Shown one piece after another: positions 9,561 through 16,811 of a stretch of DNA of 64,000 nt. Origin of the DNA: Oscillospiraceae bacterium (GTDB taxonomy: Bacteria; Bacillota; Clostridia; Oscillospirales; Oscillospiraceae). The notes under the pieces were generated by a model. The model saw only the letters and a list, made by a program, of their open reading frames with translations. It was not told where the DNA came from and did no database searches. Location: assembly GCA_015068125.1 (NCBI GenBank), contig SVLD01000003.1:1-64000 (forward strand), in the 5' to 3' direction. Position numbers and translations under genes: made by a program. Numbering within the stretch: position 1 is the first letter of the stretch; each line of letters opens with the position of its first letter.

Positions 9561-10487
9561 TTAGAGTTCCTCACTGACCGCCAGCAAGAGAATGCCTATA
9601 ATGACAACGGCAATAAAGACGTAGGTTTTCCAGGAAAGCTTTTCTTTCAGGAAAATACGGGACAGCAGCAGGGAAACCACGCAAACAGAGGAGAGAATAG
9701 GGGCGGCAATGGCATCCACTCCACCGAGAGCGTATACATAGGTGAACTGACCGGCGGTTTCAAATACAGCGGCAAGGATCTTGTCCTTATGCTGAGGAAC
9801 GGAGCCGAACTTGACCTTTTTGGTTTTCAAAAAGATGAAAACACCAAGTGCGAACAGGGCAAAGGTGAGTTCATAGCTGGTATTGGCTACGGCTTCAATG
9901 GTATCTTCGGTAACATCTACCAGGGGAGAGCTGGCAACATCCTCGATCAGGAAGAAAGCGTCATCCAGGAAAGTGCCGAAGGCATCCAGCAGGGCGTAAA
10001 CGAAGGGCATGCAGAAAGCAACCACAGCCAGGGTTTTACCAAGTTTCTTCTTTCTTGTGGTTTCACCGTGATTTTCCAGGAAGCTGACACCCAAAACACC
10101 AACGGTAATGATCGCAATGGCGACCCAGGTCAGCCAGGAAATCTCTTCCTGCATAAAAATCACAAACAGAAGGGTACAGATAACACCGGCCGTGTTCTCG
10201 ATGGGATCAGAAATAGATTCCTCCAAAAACCGCATTCCGAAATAGGAAAAGGCCATGGAAATGATATAAAACAGAGAAACGGGAAGATAACGGATGATGT
10301 TTATGGGATTGTAATTAATATCCTGGGTCAGTAAGGTAAAGATGGCGTGTGCGCCCATAACAACGCCAACCCAGACACATATCTTTAGGTGAGAATATTT
10401 TTCGTTAGGCAGAGCGCCCTTTTTATAAAACAGTTCTGCAGTGCCCCACAAAACCGCCGTTGCGATAGAAAAAAATAACCAATTCAT
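9561..10487 (-). CDS. EamA/DMT-family transporter
   Basis: The 308-aa protein has about ten hydrophobic segments arranged as two EamA repeats, the second beginning near KILAAVFETAGQFTYVYALGG. Such proteins are inner-membrane metabolite or amino-acid exporters, but substrate cannot be read from sequence. AGGAGG precedes the ATG. It lies 12 bases after the methionine-gamma-lyase-like gene and shares its promoter, so it may move a substrate or product of that enzyme (inference). Confidence 0.85.
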   Translation of the reverse strand: MNWLFFSIATAVLWGTAELFYKKGALPNEKYSHLKICVWVGVVMGAHAIFTLLTQDINYNPINIIRYLPVSLFYIISMAFSYFGMRFLEESISDPIENTAGVICTLLFVIFMQEEISWLTWVAIAIITVGVLGVSFLENHGETTRKKKLGKTLAVVAFCMPFVYALLDAFGTFLDDAFFLIEDVASSPLVDVTEDTIEAVANTSYELTFALFALGVFIFLKTKKVKFGSVPQHKDKILAAVFETAGQFTYVYALGGVDAIAAPILSSVCVVSLLLSRIFLKEKLSWKTYVFIAVVIIGILLLAVSEEL

Positions 10488-10500
10488 AATAGTTTCCTCC

Positions 10501-11784
10501 TTATAATTTTACAAGTCCTGCATCGACCATCTTCTGCAGGCTATTGAGGATGCCCAGCTTGGCGTGAAGCCAGGTCAGACCACCCTGGAAGTACACAGCG
10601 TAGGGGGGACGGATGGGGCCATCAGCAGAAAGCTCGATGGAACTGCCCTGGACGAATGCGCCGGCAGCCATAATGACCTTGTCCTTGTAGCCCGGCATTT
10701 CAGAGGGCCAGGGAGTAGCGAAGCTGTCCACCGGGGCGGCAGCCTGGATACCCTTGCAGAAAGCAATCATGCCTTCCTCACTGCCCAGTTCCACCGCCTG
10801 GATAATATCATGGCGGCTTTCGGTAGCATCCGGTACACATCGGAAGCCCAGGGGCTCATAGAGATTAGCGGCAAAGATCGCGCCCTTTTCCGCACCGGCG
10901 GTGACGGTGGGGGACAGGAAGAAACCCTGATACAGGGCGGTCATCAGTCCAAGATTCGCACCCACTTCCTTACCCAGCCCGGGGGCGCTGAGGCGGTAAG
11001 CGCAGCGCTCGATGCATTCCTGGGTGCCGGCAATATAGCCGCCGATGGGAGCCAGACCGCCGCCGGGATTTTTAATCAGACTGCCAACGGTCATATCCGC
11101 CCCTACATCCGAAGGCTCAATGGTTTCCACAAACTCACCGTAGCAGTTGTCTACCATCACAATCAGATCAGGTTTGATGTTCTTGCAGAAGTCGATCAGC
11201 TCACCAATCTGCTTAACAGAGAAGGTGGGGCGGGTGGCGTATCCCTTGGAACGCTGAATGGTGACCATCTTGGTCTTGGAGTTAATAGCCTTTGCGATAT
11301 TTTCGTAGTCGAAGGTGCCATCGGGAAGCAGGTCAACCTGCTTATAAGTCACGCCGTATTCTGCCAAAGAGCAGGGACTTTCACGAATACCGATGACCTC
11401 CTGCAGGGTATCATAAGGCAGCCCTACAGGGGACAGCAGTTCATCGCCGGGAAGCAGATTGGCGCTGAGGGCAATGGTCAGGGCGTGGGTGCCGCAGGTG
11501 ATCTGGGGACGCACCAGAGCGGATTCCGTGTGGAATACATCGGCATAGACCCGCTCCAAGTTGTCCCGACCGTAGTCATCATAGCCGTATCCCGTAGAGG
11601 GGGCAAAGCAGGCGACGCTGACGCGGTTTTTCTGCATAGCGGAAAGCACCTTGGCCTGGTTGTACTCTGCCACCTTGTCAATGGCAGCAAAGCGTTCCTC
11701 CAAATTTTTGATAGTCTTTTCGCCGTAGGCGTAAACAGCAGGGGAAATCCCCATAGTCTGATAAAGCTCCAGTAATTGTTCCAT
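10501..11784 (-). CDS. Methionine gamma-lyase-like PLP enzyme (YnbB type)
   Basis: A 427-aa fold-type I PLP enzyme of the family once called aluminium resistance protein (PF06838, Met_gamma_lyase). Visible are the Ser/Gly cofactor region CGTHALTIALSANLLPGDE, the PLP-ring Asp in MVDNCYGEFVE and the Schiff-base Lys in SLIKNPGGG. Length is typical. True substrate is not established for most members; C-S lyase activity is a family inference. It starts four bases after the AbrB-like gene and is followed by an EamA transporter, forming a three-gene operon. Confidence 0.88.
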   Translation of the reverse strand: MEQLLELYQTMGISPAVYAYGEKTIKNLEERFAAIDKVAEYNQAKVLSAMQKNRVSVACFAPSTGYGYDDYGRDNLERVYADVFHTESALVRPQITCGTHALTIALSANLLPGDELLSPVGLPYDTLQEVIGIRESPCSLAEYGVTYKQVDLLPDGTFDYENIAKAINSKTKMVTIQRSKGYATRPTFSVKQIGELIDFCKNIKPDLIVMVDNCYGEFVETIEPSDVGADMTVGSLIKNPGGGLAPIGGYIAGTQECIERCAYRLSAPGLGKEVGANLGLMTALYQGFFLSPTVTAGAEKGAIFAANLYEPLGFRCVPDATESRHDIIQAVELGSEEGMIAFCKGIQAAAPVDSFATPWPSEMPGYKDKVIMAAGAFVQGSSIELSADGPIRPPYAVYFQGGLTWLHAKLGILNSLQKMVDAGLVKL

Positions 11785-11788
11785 AATG

Positions 11789-12028
11789 TCAGTCCTCGTT
11801 TTTCACAGTATTCAGAATTTGGTTGGCAAGGTTGTTCAGCACTTCCGGCCGGGAAACAATCAGGCCGGTCTCCGCTTCACCTAAGATCAGCAGAGTGTCG
11901 CCGGGCTGGATGCCAAATAACTCCCGGGCTTCCTTAGGGATCACAATCTGCCCCCGGTCGCCGACTTTGGCGGTGCCGAAAACCCGCTGGTTATTGCCCT
12001 TGCCGAGTATGTGTTTGCCTCCGGGCAT
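11789..12028 (-). CDS. AbrB/SpoVT-type DNA-binding protein
   Basis: The 79-aa product has the swapped-hairpin AbrB fold: AKVGDRGQIVIPKEARELFG then IQPGDTLLIL. Proteins of this type dimerise and bind DNA as transition-state or antitoxin-like regulators. The track start at 12064 would fall almost at the transcription start of a consensus promoter (12073-12101) and lacks a ribosome binding site; ATG 12028 has AAAGGAG eight bases upstream and is preferred. First gene of the operon with the lyase-like enzyme and EamA transporter, so autoregulation is plausible. Confidence 0.88.
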   Translation of the reverse strand: MPGGKHILGKGNNQRVFGTAKVGDRGQIVIPKEARELFGIQPGDTLLILGEAETGLIVSRPEVLNNLANQILNTVKNED

Positions 12029-12072
12029 AGAACCAACTCCTTTCACACTTTTCATACTTTTCACACCGACAA

Positions 12073-12101
12073 ATTATAATAAAATCCGCCCCGGATGTCA
12101 A
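12073..12101 (-). promoter_or_regulatory. Promoter of the AbrB-lyase-EamA operon
   Basis: Minus strand TTGACA, 17 bases, TATAAT: a full consensus match. The -35 lies in the loop and the -10 just past the U-tract of the terminator of the upstream lipoprotein gene, so the two signals occupy the same bases. Confidence 0.88.
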
Positions 12102-12114
12102 TACCGGGACGGAT
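12074..12114 (-). terminator. Terminator of the 12122 lipoprotein gene
   Basis: On the minus strand ATCCGTCCCGG, a nine-base loop TATTGACAT, CCGGGGCGGAT, then TTTTATTATAATTT. An 11-bp stem with one G-T step. It begins seven bases after the lipoprotein stop and overlaps the next promoter completely. Confidence 0.75.
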
Positions 12115-12121
12115 AATTTTG

Positions 12122-12637
12122 TTAAGGATTTATAGTAAAAGTCTGATTTACCAGATCTTCCTCCAGCCAGTCGTCGCTGTTGTAGATCCGCAGTGTAAAA
12201 GCGATTTCCTCCACTGTTTCGATGCCGTTCTTCTCGAAATCCCCTTCGCCAAAGGAAATCTCCTCGTTGGCCTTTTTGCCGCCGGCTACAGTCACCGCCC
12301 AGAAAGGATCGCACATAAAGCCGTTGACACTGACATTGTCAATGGTGTACATCAGCGACTTGTCGGTCTTGTTTTCCAGGAATACCTTCAGGGTGTAGCC
12401 CCAAAAGTTCTTCTCATCAACGCCGGTGAGCTTTACGGTCACAAGTTCGTTGTCCACCAACACCTGCTCTTCAAAGGGCTTTTTCCCTTCGGTGGCGGTG
12501 GTGGTAGAGGGCGCGGTCTGCCCGGTAGGTGCAGAGGGATCAGTGCCGGTTTCTTCGGTAGAGGATACCGGGCCGCAGGCTGCCAGAGAAGTCAGCAGCG
12601 CCAGAGCGGCAAATGCTGTCAATAATTTTTTAAACAT
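12122..12637 (-). CDS. Lipoprotein of unknown function
   Basis: The 171-aa product has a lipoprotein signal ending LAAC at residues 18-21, a Thr/Ser/Pro-rich linker to about residue 50, and a beta-rich domain containing LTGVDEKNFWGYTLKVFLEN. This layout occurs in many Clostridial lipoproteins of unknown role; no catalytic motif is visible. Its ribosome binding site GGAG lies inside one arm of a long hairpin (12641-12694). Last gene after the metallopeptidase. Confidence 0.82.
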   Translation of the reverse strand: MFKKLLTAFAALALLTSLAACGPVSSTEETGTDPSAPTGQTAPSTTTATEGKKPFEEQVLVDNELVTVKLTGVDEKNFWGYTLKVFLENKTDKSLMYTIDNVSVNGFMCDPFWAVTVAGGKKANEEISFGEGDFEKNGIETVEEIAFTLRIYNSDDWLEEDLVNQTFTINP

Positions 12638-12640
12638 AAA

Positions 12641-12694
12641 AAATACGCTCCATATAGATCTTTGCCCCGAGGGCTTTTACATGGTAGCGTATTT
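12641..12694 (-). promoter_or_regulatory. Leader hairpin covering a ribosome binding site
   Basis: AAATACGCTCCAT (12641-12653) pairs with ATGGTAGCGTATTT (12681-12694), with one bulged base, and an inner GCCC/GGGC stem lies in the loop. On the minus strand the second arm contains the GGAG of the lipoprotein gene and runs into TTTTTT just before the ATG. It could act as a terminator of the upstream metallopeptidase gene, as a translation-blocking hairpin, or both. Confidence 0.55.
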
Positions 12695-12743
12695 CTTATT
12701 TCGTTTCAATCGGAGGTTGCAGGAAATGAAACCAGCATTTTCC

Positions 12744-13460
12744 TCAGTCGTTTCTCCGTCTGCCGCCGAAGATCAGCAGCAGGCGCAGCAGCTGTGCAAG
12801 GGCTACCGCAGTGGCGGCCACATAGGTCAGCGCCGCGGCGGTAAGGGTTCTTCTTGCGCCACGCTGCTCCTCGGCAGTCAAAATACCTGCCGATCCAATG
12901 GCCTCCATGGCCCGGCGGCTGGCATTAAATTCCACCGGCAGCGTTACCAGCTGGAACACAACGGAAAGACCGAAGCAGGCAATGCCGGCATAGACGAAGC
13001 CAAAGGAAAGACTTTCACCGGCGGCAAACAGAATACCCAGCAAAATCAGGGGCATAGCCAGCTTGCTGCCGATATTGGTGATGGGGACGATGGCGGCCCG
13101 GAGTTTGATGGGGCTATAATTTTTGGCGTACTGCACCGCATGGCCGGCTTCGTGGCAGGCGACGCCGATGGCGGCGGTGGAGGTGGAATCATATACGCTG
13201 TCGGACAGGCGGATCACATTGGTTCTGGGATCAAAATGATCCGTCAGATTGCCATGGACACGCTCGATGCGAACGCCGGAAACGCCGTTGGCGGACAGTA
13301 CCCGCTGAGCCGCCTCTGCGCCGGTGATTCGGCGGGAGGACAGCTGCTTGGCGTACTTTTTAAAAGTGGAATTTACATTCGCACTGGCCCAGATGGAAAG
13401 AATCAGGCAGGGCAACACGAAAAGGATATAGGTATAATCAAAACCGTAGAAAAAAGGCAT
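12744..13460 (-). CDS. YugP-family membrane zinc metallopeptidase
   Basis: The 238-aa protein belongs to the neutral zinc metallopeptidase family PF04298 (YugP). It has an N-terminal membrane segment (FDYTYILFVLPCLILSIWA), the zinc-binding HEAGH within IGVACHEAGHAVQYAK near residue 100, and further hydrophobic segments after it. It should be a membrane-embedded protease; its substrates are not known. AAGGAG precedes the ATG, and it starts 11 bases after the TIGR04255 gene, so the two are co-transcribed. Confidence 0.9.
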   Translation of the reverse strand: MPFFYGFDYTYILFVLPCLILSIWASANVNSTFKKYAKQLSSRRITGAEAAQRVLSANGVSGVRIERVHGNLTDHFDPRTNVIRLSDSVYDSTSTAAIGVACHEAGHAVQYAKNYSPIKLRAAIVPITNIGSKLAMPLILLGILFAAGESLSFGFVYAGIACFGLSVVFQLVTLPVEFNASRRAMEAIGSAGILTAEEQRGARRTLTAAALTYVAATAVALAQLLRLLLIFGGRRRND

Positions 13461-13471
13461 AATTGTTCTCC

Positions 13472-14257
13472 TTAGATAGTTTCCGGCTCCATGGCATCAT
13501 GGAGCAGGTCGGTAATAGCGCCCCGGAAAATGGCGTAGGCCTGGCTGTGGAGGGTACTTAAGGCGCCGGCAGAGAGATTTACCGCCACATTACCGGGCAT
13601 AAACAGATCCTGGTCGAAAATAAACTTAACCTCCGGATCTGGCTGGCCGTTTTTCTTTACCAGGCCGGGGCCGGCATGGAGCTTCAGCCGGCAACCGCCG
13701 CGGATGGCCATTTCCGCATCCACGCTGCTGCGGTTCACGGCAGTGTCCATCACATCCTCCTCGGCAAGCGGGCCTAAGTAGCAGCTTTGGATCAGTTCCC
13801 GGAAGGGGCTGCCCTCAAGGCCAAGATCCTTTCTGGAAATAAAATTCAGATACCGCAGACCCACCCGCTCAAAATAGGCGGGCTTGTATAATTTTATGAA
13901 GGCCGCCAAAGGTTTATCCAGCTTTTGCGCAAAATCCTCCCAGCAGGTGTACTTGGTGCAGGCCAGAGAGATGAAATTGCTGGTCAGATTTACCCGCCAA
14001 ATACCGTCAGCGGACATAAACTGATAGTTCATGGAGGCAGGCTGATTTTCCAGGGTCATGTTGCCCGGTGCGCCTACGATCTTGGGGGGCAGAGATTCTT
14101 TCCGGGAAGAATACCGGGGAAATTCGTCCCGGATGGCATCCTGAAATGCAGCCGGCACTGTGGTGCCGATGGACAGAATCTCCGGGAACCGGAGCTGGCA
14201 GATCACTTCGCCCAACTGATTCGCGCGGTAGATGCACCGCTGTTCTTGTGAAAACAT
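13472..14257 (-). CDS. TIGR04255 family protein
   Basis: The N-terminal LGEVICQLRFPEILSI is characteristic of the TIGR04255 family, soluble proteins of about 260 residues with unknown function, seen both alone and near defence or toxin genes. No enzyme motif is visible. Two in-frame ATGs are possible (14263 and 14257); GAGG is only one base from the first and seven from the second, so 14257 is used, giving 261 aa. It heads an operon with the YugP-like peptidase. Confidence 0.8.
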   Translation of the reverse strand: MFSQEQRCIYRANQLGEVICQLRFPEILSIGTTVPAAFQDAIRDEFPRYSSRKESLPPKIVGAPGNMTLENQPASMNYQFMSADGIWRVNLTSNFISLACTKYTCWEDFAQKLDKPLAAFIKLYKPAYFERVGLRYLNFISRKDLGLEGSPFRELIQSCYLGPLAEEDVMDTAVNRSSVDAEMAIRGGCRLKLHAGPGLVKKNGQPDPEVKFIFDQDLFMPGNVAVNLSAGALSTLHSQAYAIFRGAITDLLHDAMEPETI

Positions 14258-14288
14258 GGTCATTCCTCATTTCTGGATACTTTTTCTT

Positions 14289-14317
14289 ATTATAACCAAT
14301 GTGTTCCCAAAAGGCAA
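14289..14317 (-). promoter_or_regulatory. Promoter of the TIGR04255 operon
   Basis: Minus strand TTGCCT, 17 bases, TATAAT. The spacer ends GGAACACATTGGT, and the 17 bases GGAACACATTGGTTATA recur identically in the promoter of the CECEC gene at 22279-22307. Confidence 0.75.
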
Positions 14318-14376
14318 GTGTGTGGTCGCTTCATATTTTTTGAAAAACTGCGCAAACTTTCTCCGGAGGGATCAAT

Positions 14377-14814
14377 ATGACAGAACGGGAATACGGAAAA
14401 CTTGTTAGCCAGGCAGCGCCCAAATCACCGATCATTAAGGACTGCATCAACGCTTTTTGGATCGGCGGGCTGATCTGTGTACTGGGGCAGATCGCGGTGA
14501 ATGCCTATATGACTCTGGGCTTAGAAAAGCAGGACGCATCCACGGCATCATCCATGAGCCTGGTGGCCCTGTCTGCTCTGCTGACAGGTCTTAGCCTTTA
14601 CGATAACATCGCGAAATATGCCGGCGCCGGCACCCTGGTGCCCATTACCGGCTTTGCCAATTCCATCGCCGCCCCGGCCGTTGAGTTTAAAACCGAGGGC
14701 CTGATCCTTGGCCTGGGCGCGAAGATGTTCACCATCGCCGGGCCTGTGATTGTGTATGGTGTTTCAGCATCCGTAGTTTATGGCTTGATTCATTGGATTA
14801 CAACATTGTTTTAA
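14377..14814 (+). CDS. spoVAC: Stage V sporulation protein AC
   Basis: The 145-aa integral membrane protein matches SpoVAC, part of the spore inner-membrane channel that loads and releases dipicolinic acid. Visible are the hydrophobic segments WIGGLICVLGQIAVNAYM and LSALLTGLSLYDNIAKYAGAG, and the family block VEFKTEGLILGLGAKMFTIAGPVI. The usual neighbours spoVAD and spoVAE are absent; a terminator follows directly. Upstream, TCATA and CAAACTT about 17 bases apart could be a weak sigma-G type promoter, which is tentative. Start supported by GGAGGG. Confidence 0.92.
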   Translation: MTEREYGKLVSQAAPKSPIIKDCINAFWIGGLICVLGQIAVNAYMTLGLEKQDASTASSMSLVALSALLTGLSLYDNIAKYAGAGTLVPITGFANSIAAPAVEFKTEGLILGLGAKMFTIAGPVIVYGVSASVVYGLIHWITTLF

Positions 14815-14816
14815 TC

Positions 14817-14842
14817 GTAGGGCGGGGGCTTGCTCCCGCCGC
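14817..14842. repeat. GC-rich inverted repeat, probably dispersed
   Basis: GTAGGGCGGGGGCTTGCTCCCGCCGC contains a GGCGGG/CCCGCC stem with a GGCTTGCT-type loop. I recall similar elements between genes of gut Oscillospirales, but see only this copy here. Confidence 0.45.
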
Positions 14843-14872
14843 AAAAAGGCTCGCCATCCGGCGAGCCTTTTT
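14843..14872. terminator. Bidirectional terminator after spoVAC
   Basis: AAAAAGGCTCGCC, loop ATCC, GGCGAGCCTTTTT: a 13-bp perfect stem with A and T tracts on either side. It also lies just after the esterase remnant on the minus strand. Confidence 0.92.
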
Positions 14873-14888
14873 ATGTACGCAAAGAATT

Positions 14889-15097
14889 CTACAGAACTTC
14901 CACGGTTACATCCCGCAATGCCTCATCCGGGGCGGGCTTTTCCGCAAAGACTTTGTTGGGATCCCGCAGAGTTTCAAAAACCTCAAAATAGCGAAGTCCA
15001 AATTCGTGGAGGGATCGGTGTTGATAGGCAGCGCTTCGTCAATGGCACCGCAGCCGGCCATATTGGACTGCCCGATCATCAAAAATGAGTGAATCAC
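14889..15097 (-). pseudogene. Sialate O-acetylesterase remnant (internal deletion)
   Basis: A GTG at 15097 with AAAGGGGG upstream opens IHSFLMIGQSNMAG, the catalytic-serine block of SASA/sialate O-acetylesterases. After about 30 residues the homology stops, and in another frame the DNA reads SLHEFGLRYFEVFETLRDP on to a stop at 14889, which looks like the C-terminal helix of the same family. The whole piece is 209 bp where an intact gene needs several hundred more, so the middle has been lost with a frame change near 15010-15030. The track ORF 14906-15148 is only the N-terminal frame. A nearby CE2 esterase is intact. Confidence 0.75.
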
Positions 15098-15209
15098 AGG
15101 AATACCCCCTTTTGTTTGCATTTTACTCCCAGAGGGAGGGAATGTCAATGAACCGGGGTGAAATGAGCAATGATCCGGAAAGAATTATCAGGATTGAGGT
15201 ATTTTTGGG

Positions 15210-15239
15210 TTTACAGAGTGGGGGCTTATGTGATATGAT
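15210..15239 (+). promoter_or_regulatory. Promoter of the exonuclease gene
   Basis: TTTACA, 18 bases, TATGAT, ending 33 bases before the ATG at 15273. The gap from the SASA remnant to here (15098-15209) holds nothing else I can identify. Confidence 0.55.
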
Positions 15240-15272
15240 ATCCGTTAGGAAAAAAGAAACCGAGGGTTCATT

Positions 15273-16268
15273 ATGGATTATATCGTTTTGGATATGGAAT
15301 GGAATCAGCCCTGGCCGGGTTCGCCGTCGTCGAAGAAGGTGCTGCCTGTGGCGATCCGGGGTGAGATCATCCAGATCGGCGCTGTCCGGGTCACCGAGAG
15401 CAGGGAAGTGGCGGATGAATTCCAGGTCATGGTCAAACCCAAATATTACCGGCATTTGAACCGCCGTGTCAGCAAGCTCACCGGCATTAAAGAATCCCGT
15501 CTGCGGGACGAGGGCGTACCCTTCCCGGAGGCTATGGAGCAGTTTCGGAAATGGTGCGGGGAGGATATCGTCTTCCTGACATGGGGCTTTGACGATATTA
15601 CCATTCTCCGGGAAAACCTGCGGCTGTTCAATTTGCCGGAGGACTGGACGGATCGGTGGTTCAACGCCCAGATGATCTTCAATGCCCAGACCGACGGCTC
15701 CACCGCTCAGAAGGCGCTGAAAACCGCCATGGAGATGTTCAATATCGAGGCCACCCGGCCTGCCCACGATGCGTTGGGCGATGCCTACCATACTGCTTTG
15801 ATCTGCGCCCGACTGGATCTTGCCAGGGGCACCCAGGAGTATGAACAGGCACTGAAAAGCCATGAAAACGGCTTCCACGGCGCCCAGCTTCCCGGCTGCC
15901 TGGCACGAAAGGTGTTCTATGATTTTGCGGACAAGCGGGCGGCGTTGAGCGCCATGGCAGGGGAGGAAAACGAATGCCCCGTCTGTGGCAAGCGAATGCT
16001 GGGTTCCCGGTGGTTTGCACAGCCTGGACATCGGTATATGGACCTGGCAACCTGCCCGGAGCACGGAAAGTTCCTGATCCGGGTGCGGCTGTCTGAGCAG
16101 CCCAATGGCTTGGTTCGGGTAAGCCGATTGACCTATGAAGCTACTTCCGAAGCGGCTCAGGCCTACGCTCACCGGGCGGAGAAGGCTGATCCCGAGGAGC
16201 AGACGGCATCCCGCCGTCGCCGCCGGAGAAGAAGCGCTGCCGGGGAGATTAAATCTGTAACAGAATAA
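15273..16268 (+). CDS. DEDDh 3'-5' exonuclease with zinc ribbon and poly-Arg tail
   Basis: The 331-aa protein begins with an RNase T/DnaQ-type exonuclease fold: VLDMEWN supplies the first acidic pair, ITILRENLRLF the middle block and HDALGDAYHTA the DEDDh His and last Asp (residue 170 region). It resembles the KapD-like exonucleases of Firmicutes. After it come a zinc-ribbon region with CPVCGKR and CPEHGKF, and a C-terminal run of seven or more arginines (SRRRRRRRRS). The added parts suggest binding to a nucleic acid; whether the target is RNA or DNA is not known. Confidence 0.88.
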   Translation: MDYIVLDMEWNQPWPGSPSSKKVLPVAIRGEIIQIGAVRVTESREVADEFQVMVKPKYYRHLNRRVSKLTGIKESRLRDEGVPFPEAMEQFRKWCGEDIVFLTWGFDDITILRENLRLFNLPEDWTDRWFNAQMIFNAQTDGSTAQKALKTAMEMFNIEATRPAHDALGDAYHTALICARLDLARGTQEYEQALKSHENGFHGAQLPGCLARKVFYDFADKRAALSAMAGEENECPVCGKRMLGSRWFAQPGHRYMDLATCPEHGKFLIRVRLSEQPNGLVRVSRLTYEATSEAAQAYAHRAEKADPEEQTASRRRRRRRSAAGEIKSVTE

Positions 16269-16269
16269 G

Positions 16270-16298
16270 AAAAACGGACGGTTTGCCGTCCGTTTTTT
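16270..16298. terminator. Terminator after the exonuclease gene
   Basis: AAAAACGGACGG, loop TTTG, CCGTCCGTTTTTT. It begins right after the stop codon at 16268. Confidence 0.9.
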
Positions 16299-16312
16299 GT
16301 GCAGAAAAGTGC

Positions 16313-16341
16313 TTGACAGATTGGCTGTGAGGTGATACAAT
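16313..16341 (+). promoter_or_regulatory. tRNA operon promoter
   Basis: TTGACA, 17 bases, TACAAT, ending 36 bases before the first tRNA. Strong match, as expected for stable RNA genes. Confidence 0.85.
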
Positions 16342-16377
16342 ACGCTTCGTGATGGTGCCGTGGCACCTGTGACTTAT

Positions 16378-16454
16378 GGGCCCTTAGCTCAGTTGGTTAG
16401 AGCCTCCGGCTCATAACCGGATAGTCCCGGGTTCGAATCCCTGAGGGCCCACCA
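16378..16454 (+). tRNA. tRNA with CAU anticodon (Ile2 or elongator Met)
   Basis: Cloverleaf with acceptor GGGCCCT/AGGGCCC, D-arm GCTC...GAGC, anticodon stem TCCGG/CCGGA around CTCATAA, and encoded CCA. The anticodon CAT can be elongator Met or Ile2 (lysidine-modified). The loop CTCATAA and the TTAGCTCAG start look more like Ile2 tRNAs of Firmicutes. The T-stem CCGGG/CCCTG has one C-U mismatch. Confidence 0.95.
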
Positions 16455-16487
16455 CAGCAAATAAAGGCTCCGGCCTTTTATATATAT

Positions 16488-16562
<75 letters not shown>

Positions 16563-16563
<1 letters not shown>

Positions 16564-16598
16564 AAAAACGCCAACAGCATTTGCTGTTGGCGTTTTTT
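16563..16598 (+). terminator. tRNA operon terminator
   Basis: AAAAAACGCCAACAGCA, loop TTT, GCTGTTGGCGTTTTTT directly after the CCA end: a long perfect stem. Confidence 0.95.
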
Positions 16599-16745
16599 GA
16601 CGAAAGCGAGGACTTGAATCATCTAAATGCAACAGTCCGGTGGACTGCAACTGCGGGCACTTGGTTAACCCGTGCAAAAGGCCATGGAGCACTGACGCTA
16701 AACTATCACAATATTGCTTTTTCTTCCGAAAATGGGGGAGAAACC
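16599..16745. other. Non-coding spacer with short palindrome
   Basis: No gene is supported here. Bases 16628-16649 hold a CAGTCC-GGT-GGACTG hairpin flanked by TGCA, and the stretch GAGGACTTGAAT just before it resembles an inverted tRNA T-arm. It may be a dispersed element that sits after tRNA genes in this group, but I see only one copy. Confidence 0.35.
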
Positions 16746-16774
16746 TTGCGTTTTCGGTGGAGGATTGTTACAAT
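16746..16774 (+). promoter_or_regulatory. Promoter of the CE2 esterase gene
   Basis: TTGCGT, 17 bases, TACAAT, 37 bases before ATG 16812. It places the transcription start downstream of the track ORF start at 16581. Confidence 0.65.
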
Positions 16775-16811
16775 AATGTCATCATTCAGAACCCGAAAGG
16801 AGAAATGCAAC

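Noticed and set aside
13472-14257. TIGR04255 gene as a defence island marker
   Set aside because: Although the family can occur beside defence genes, its neighbours here are a peptidase, a lipoprotein and spoVAC, so no defence system can be supported.
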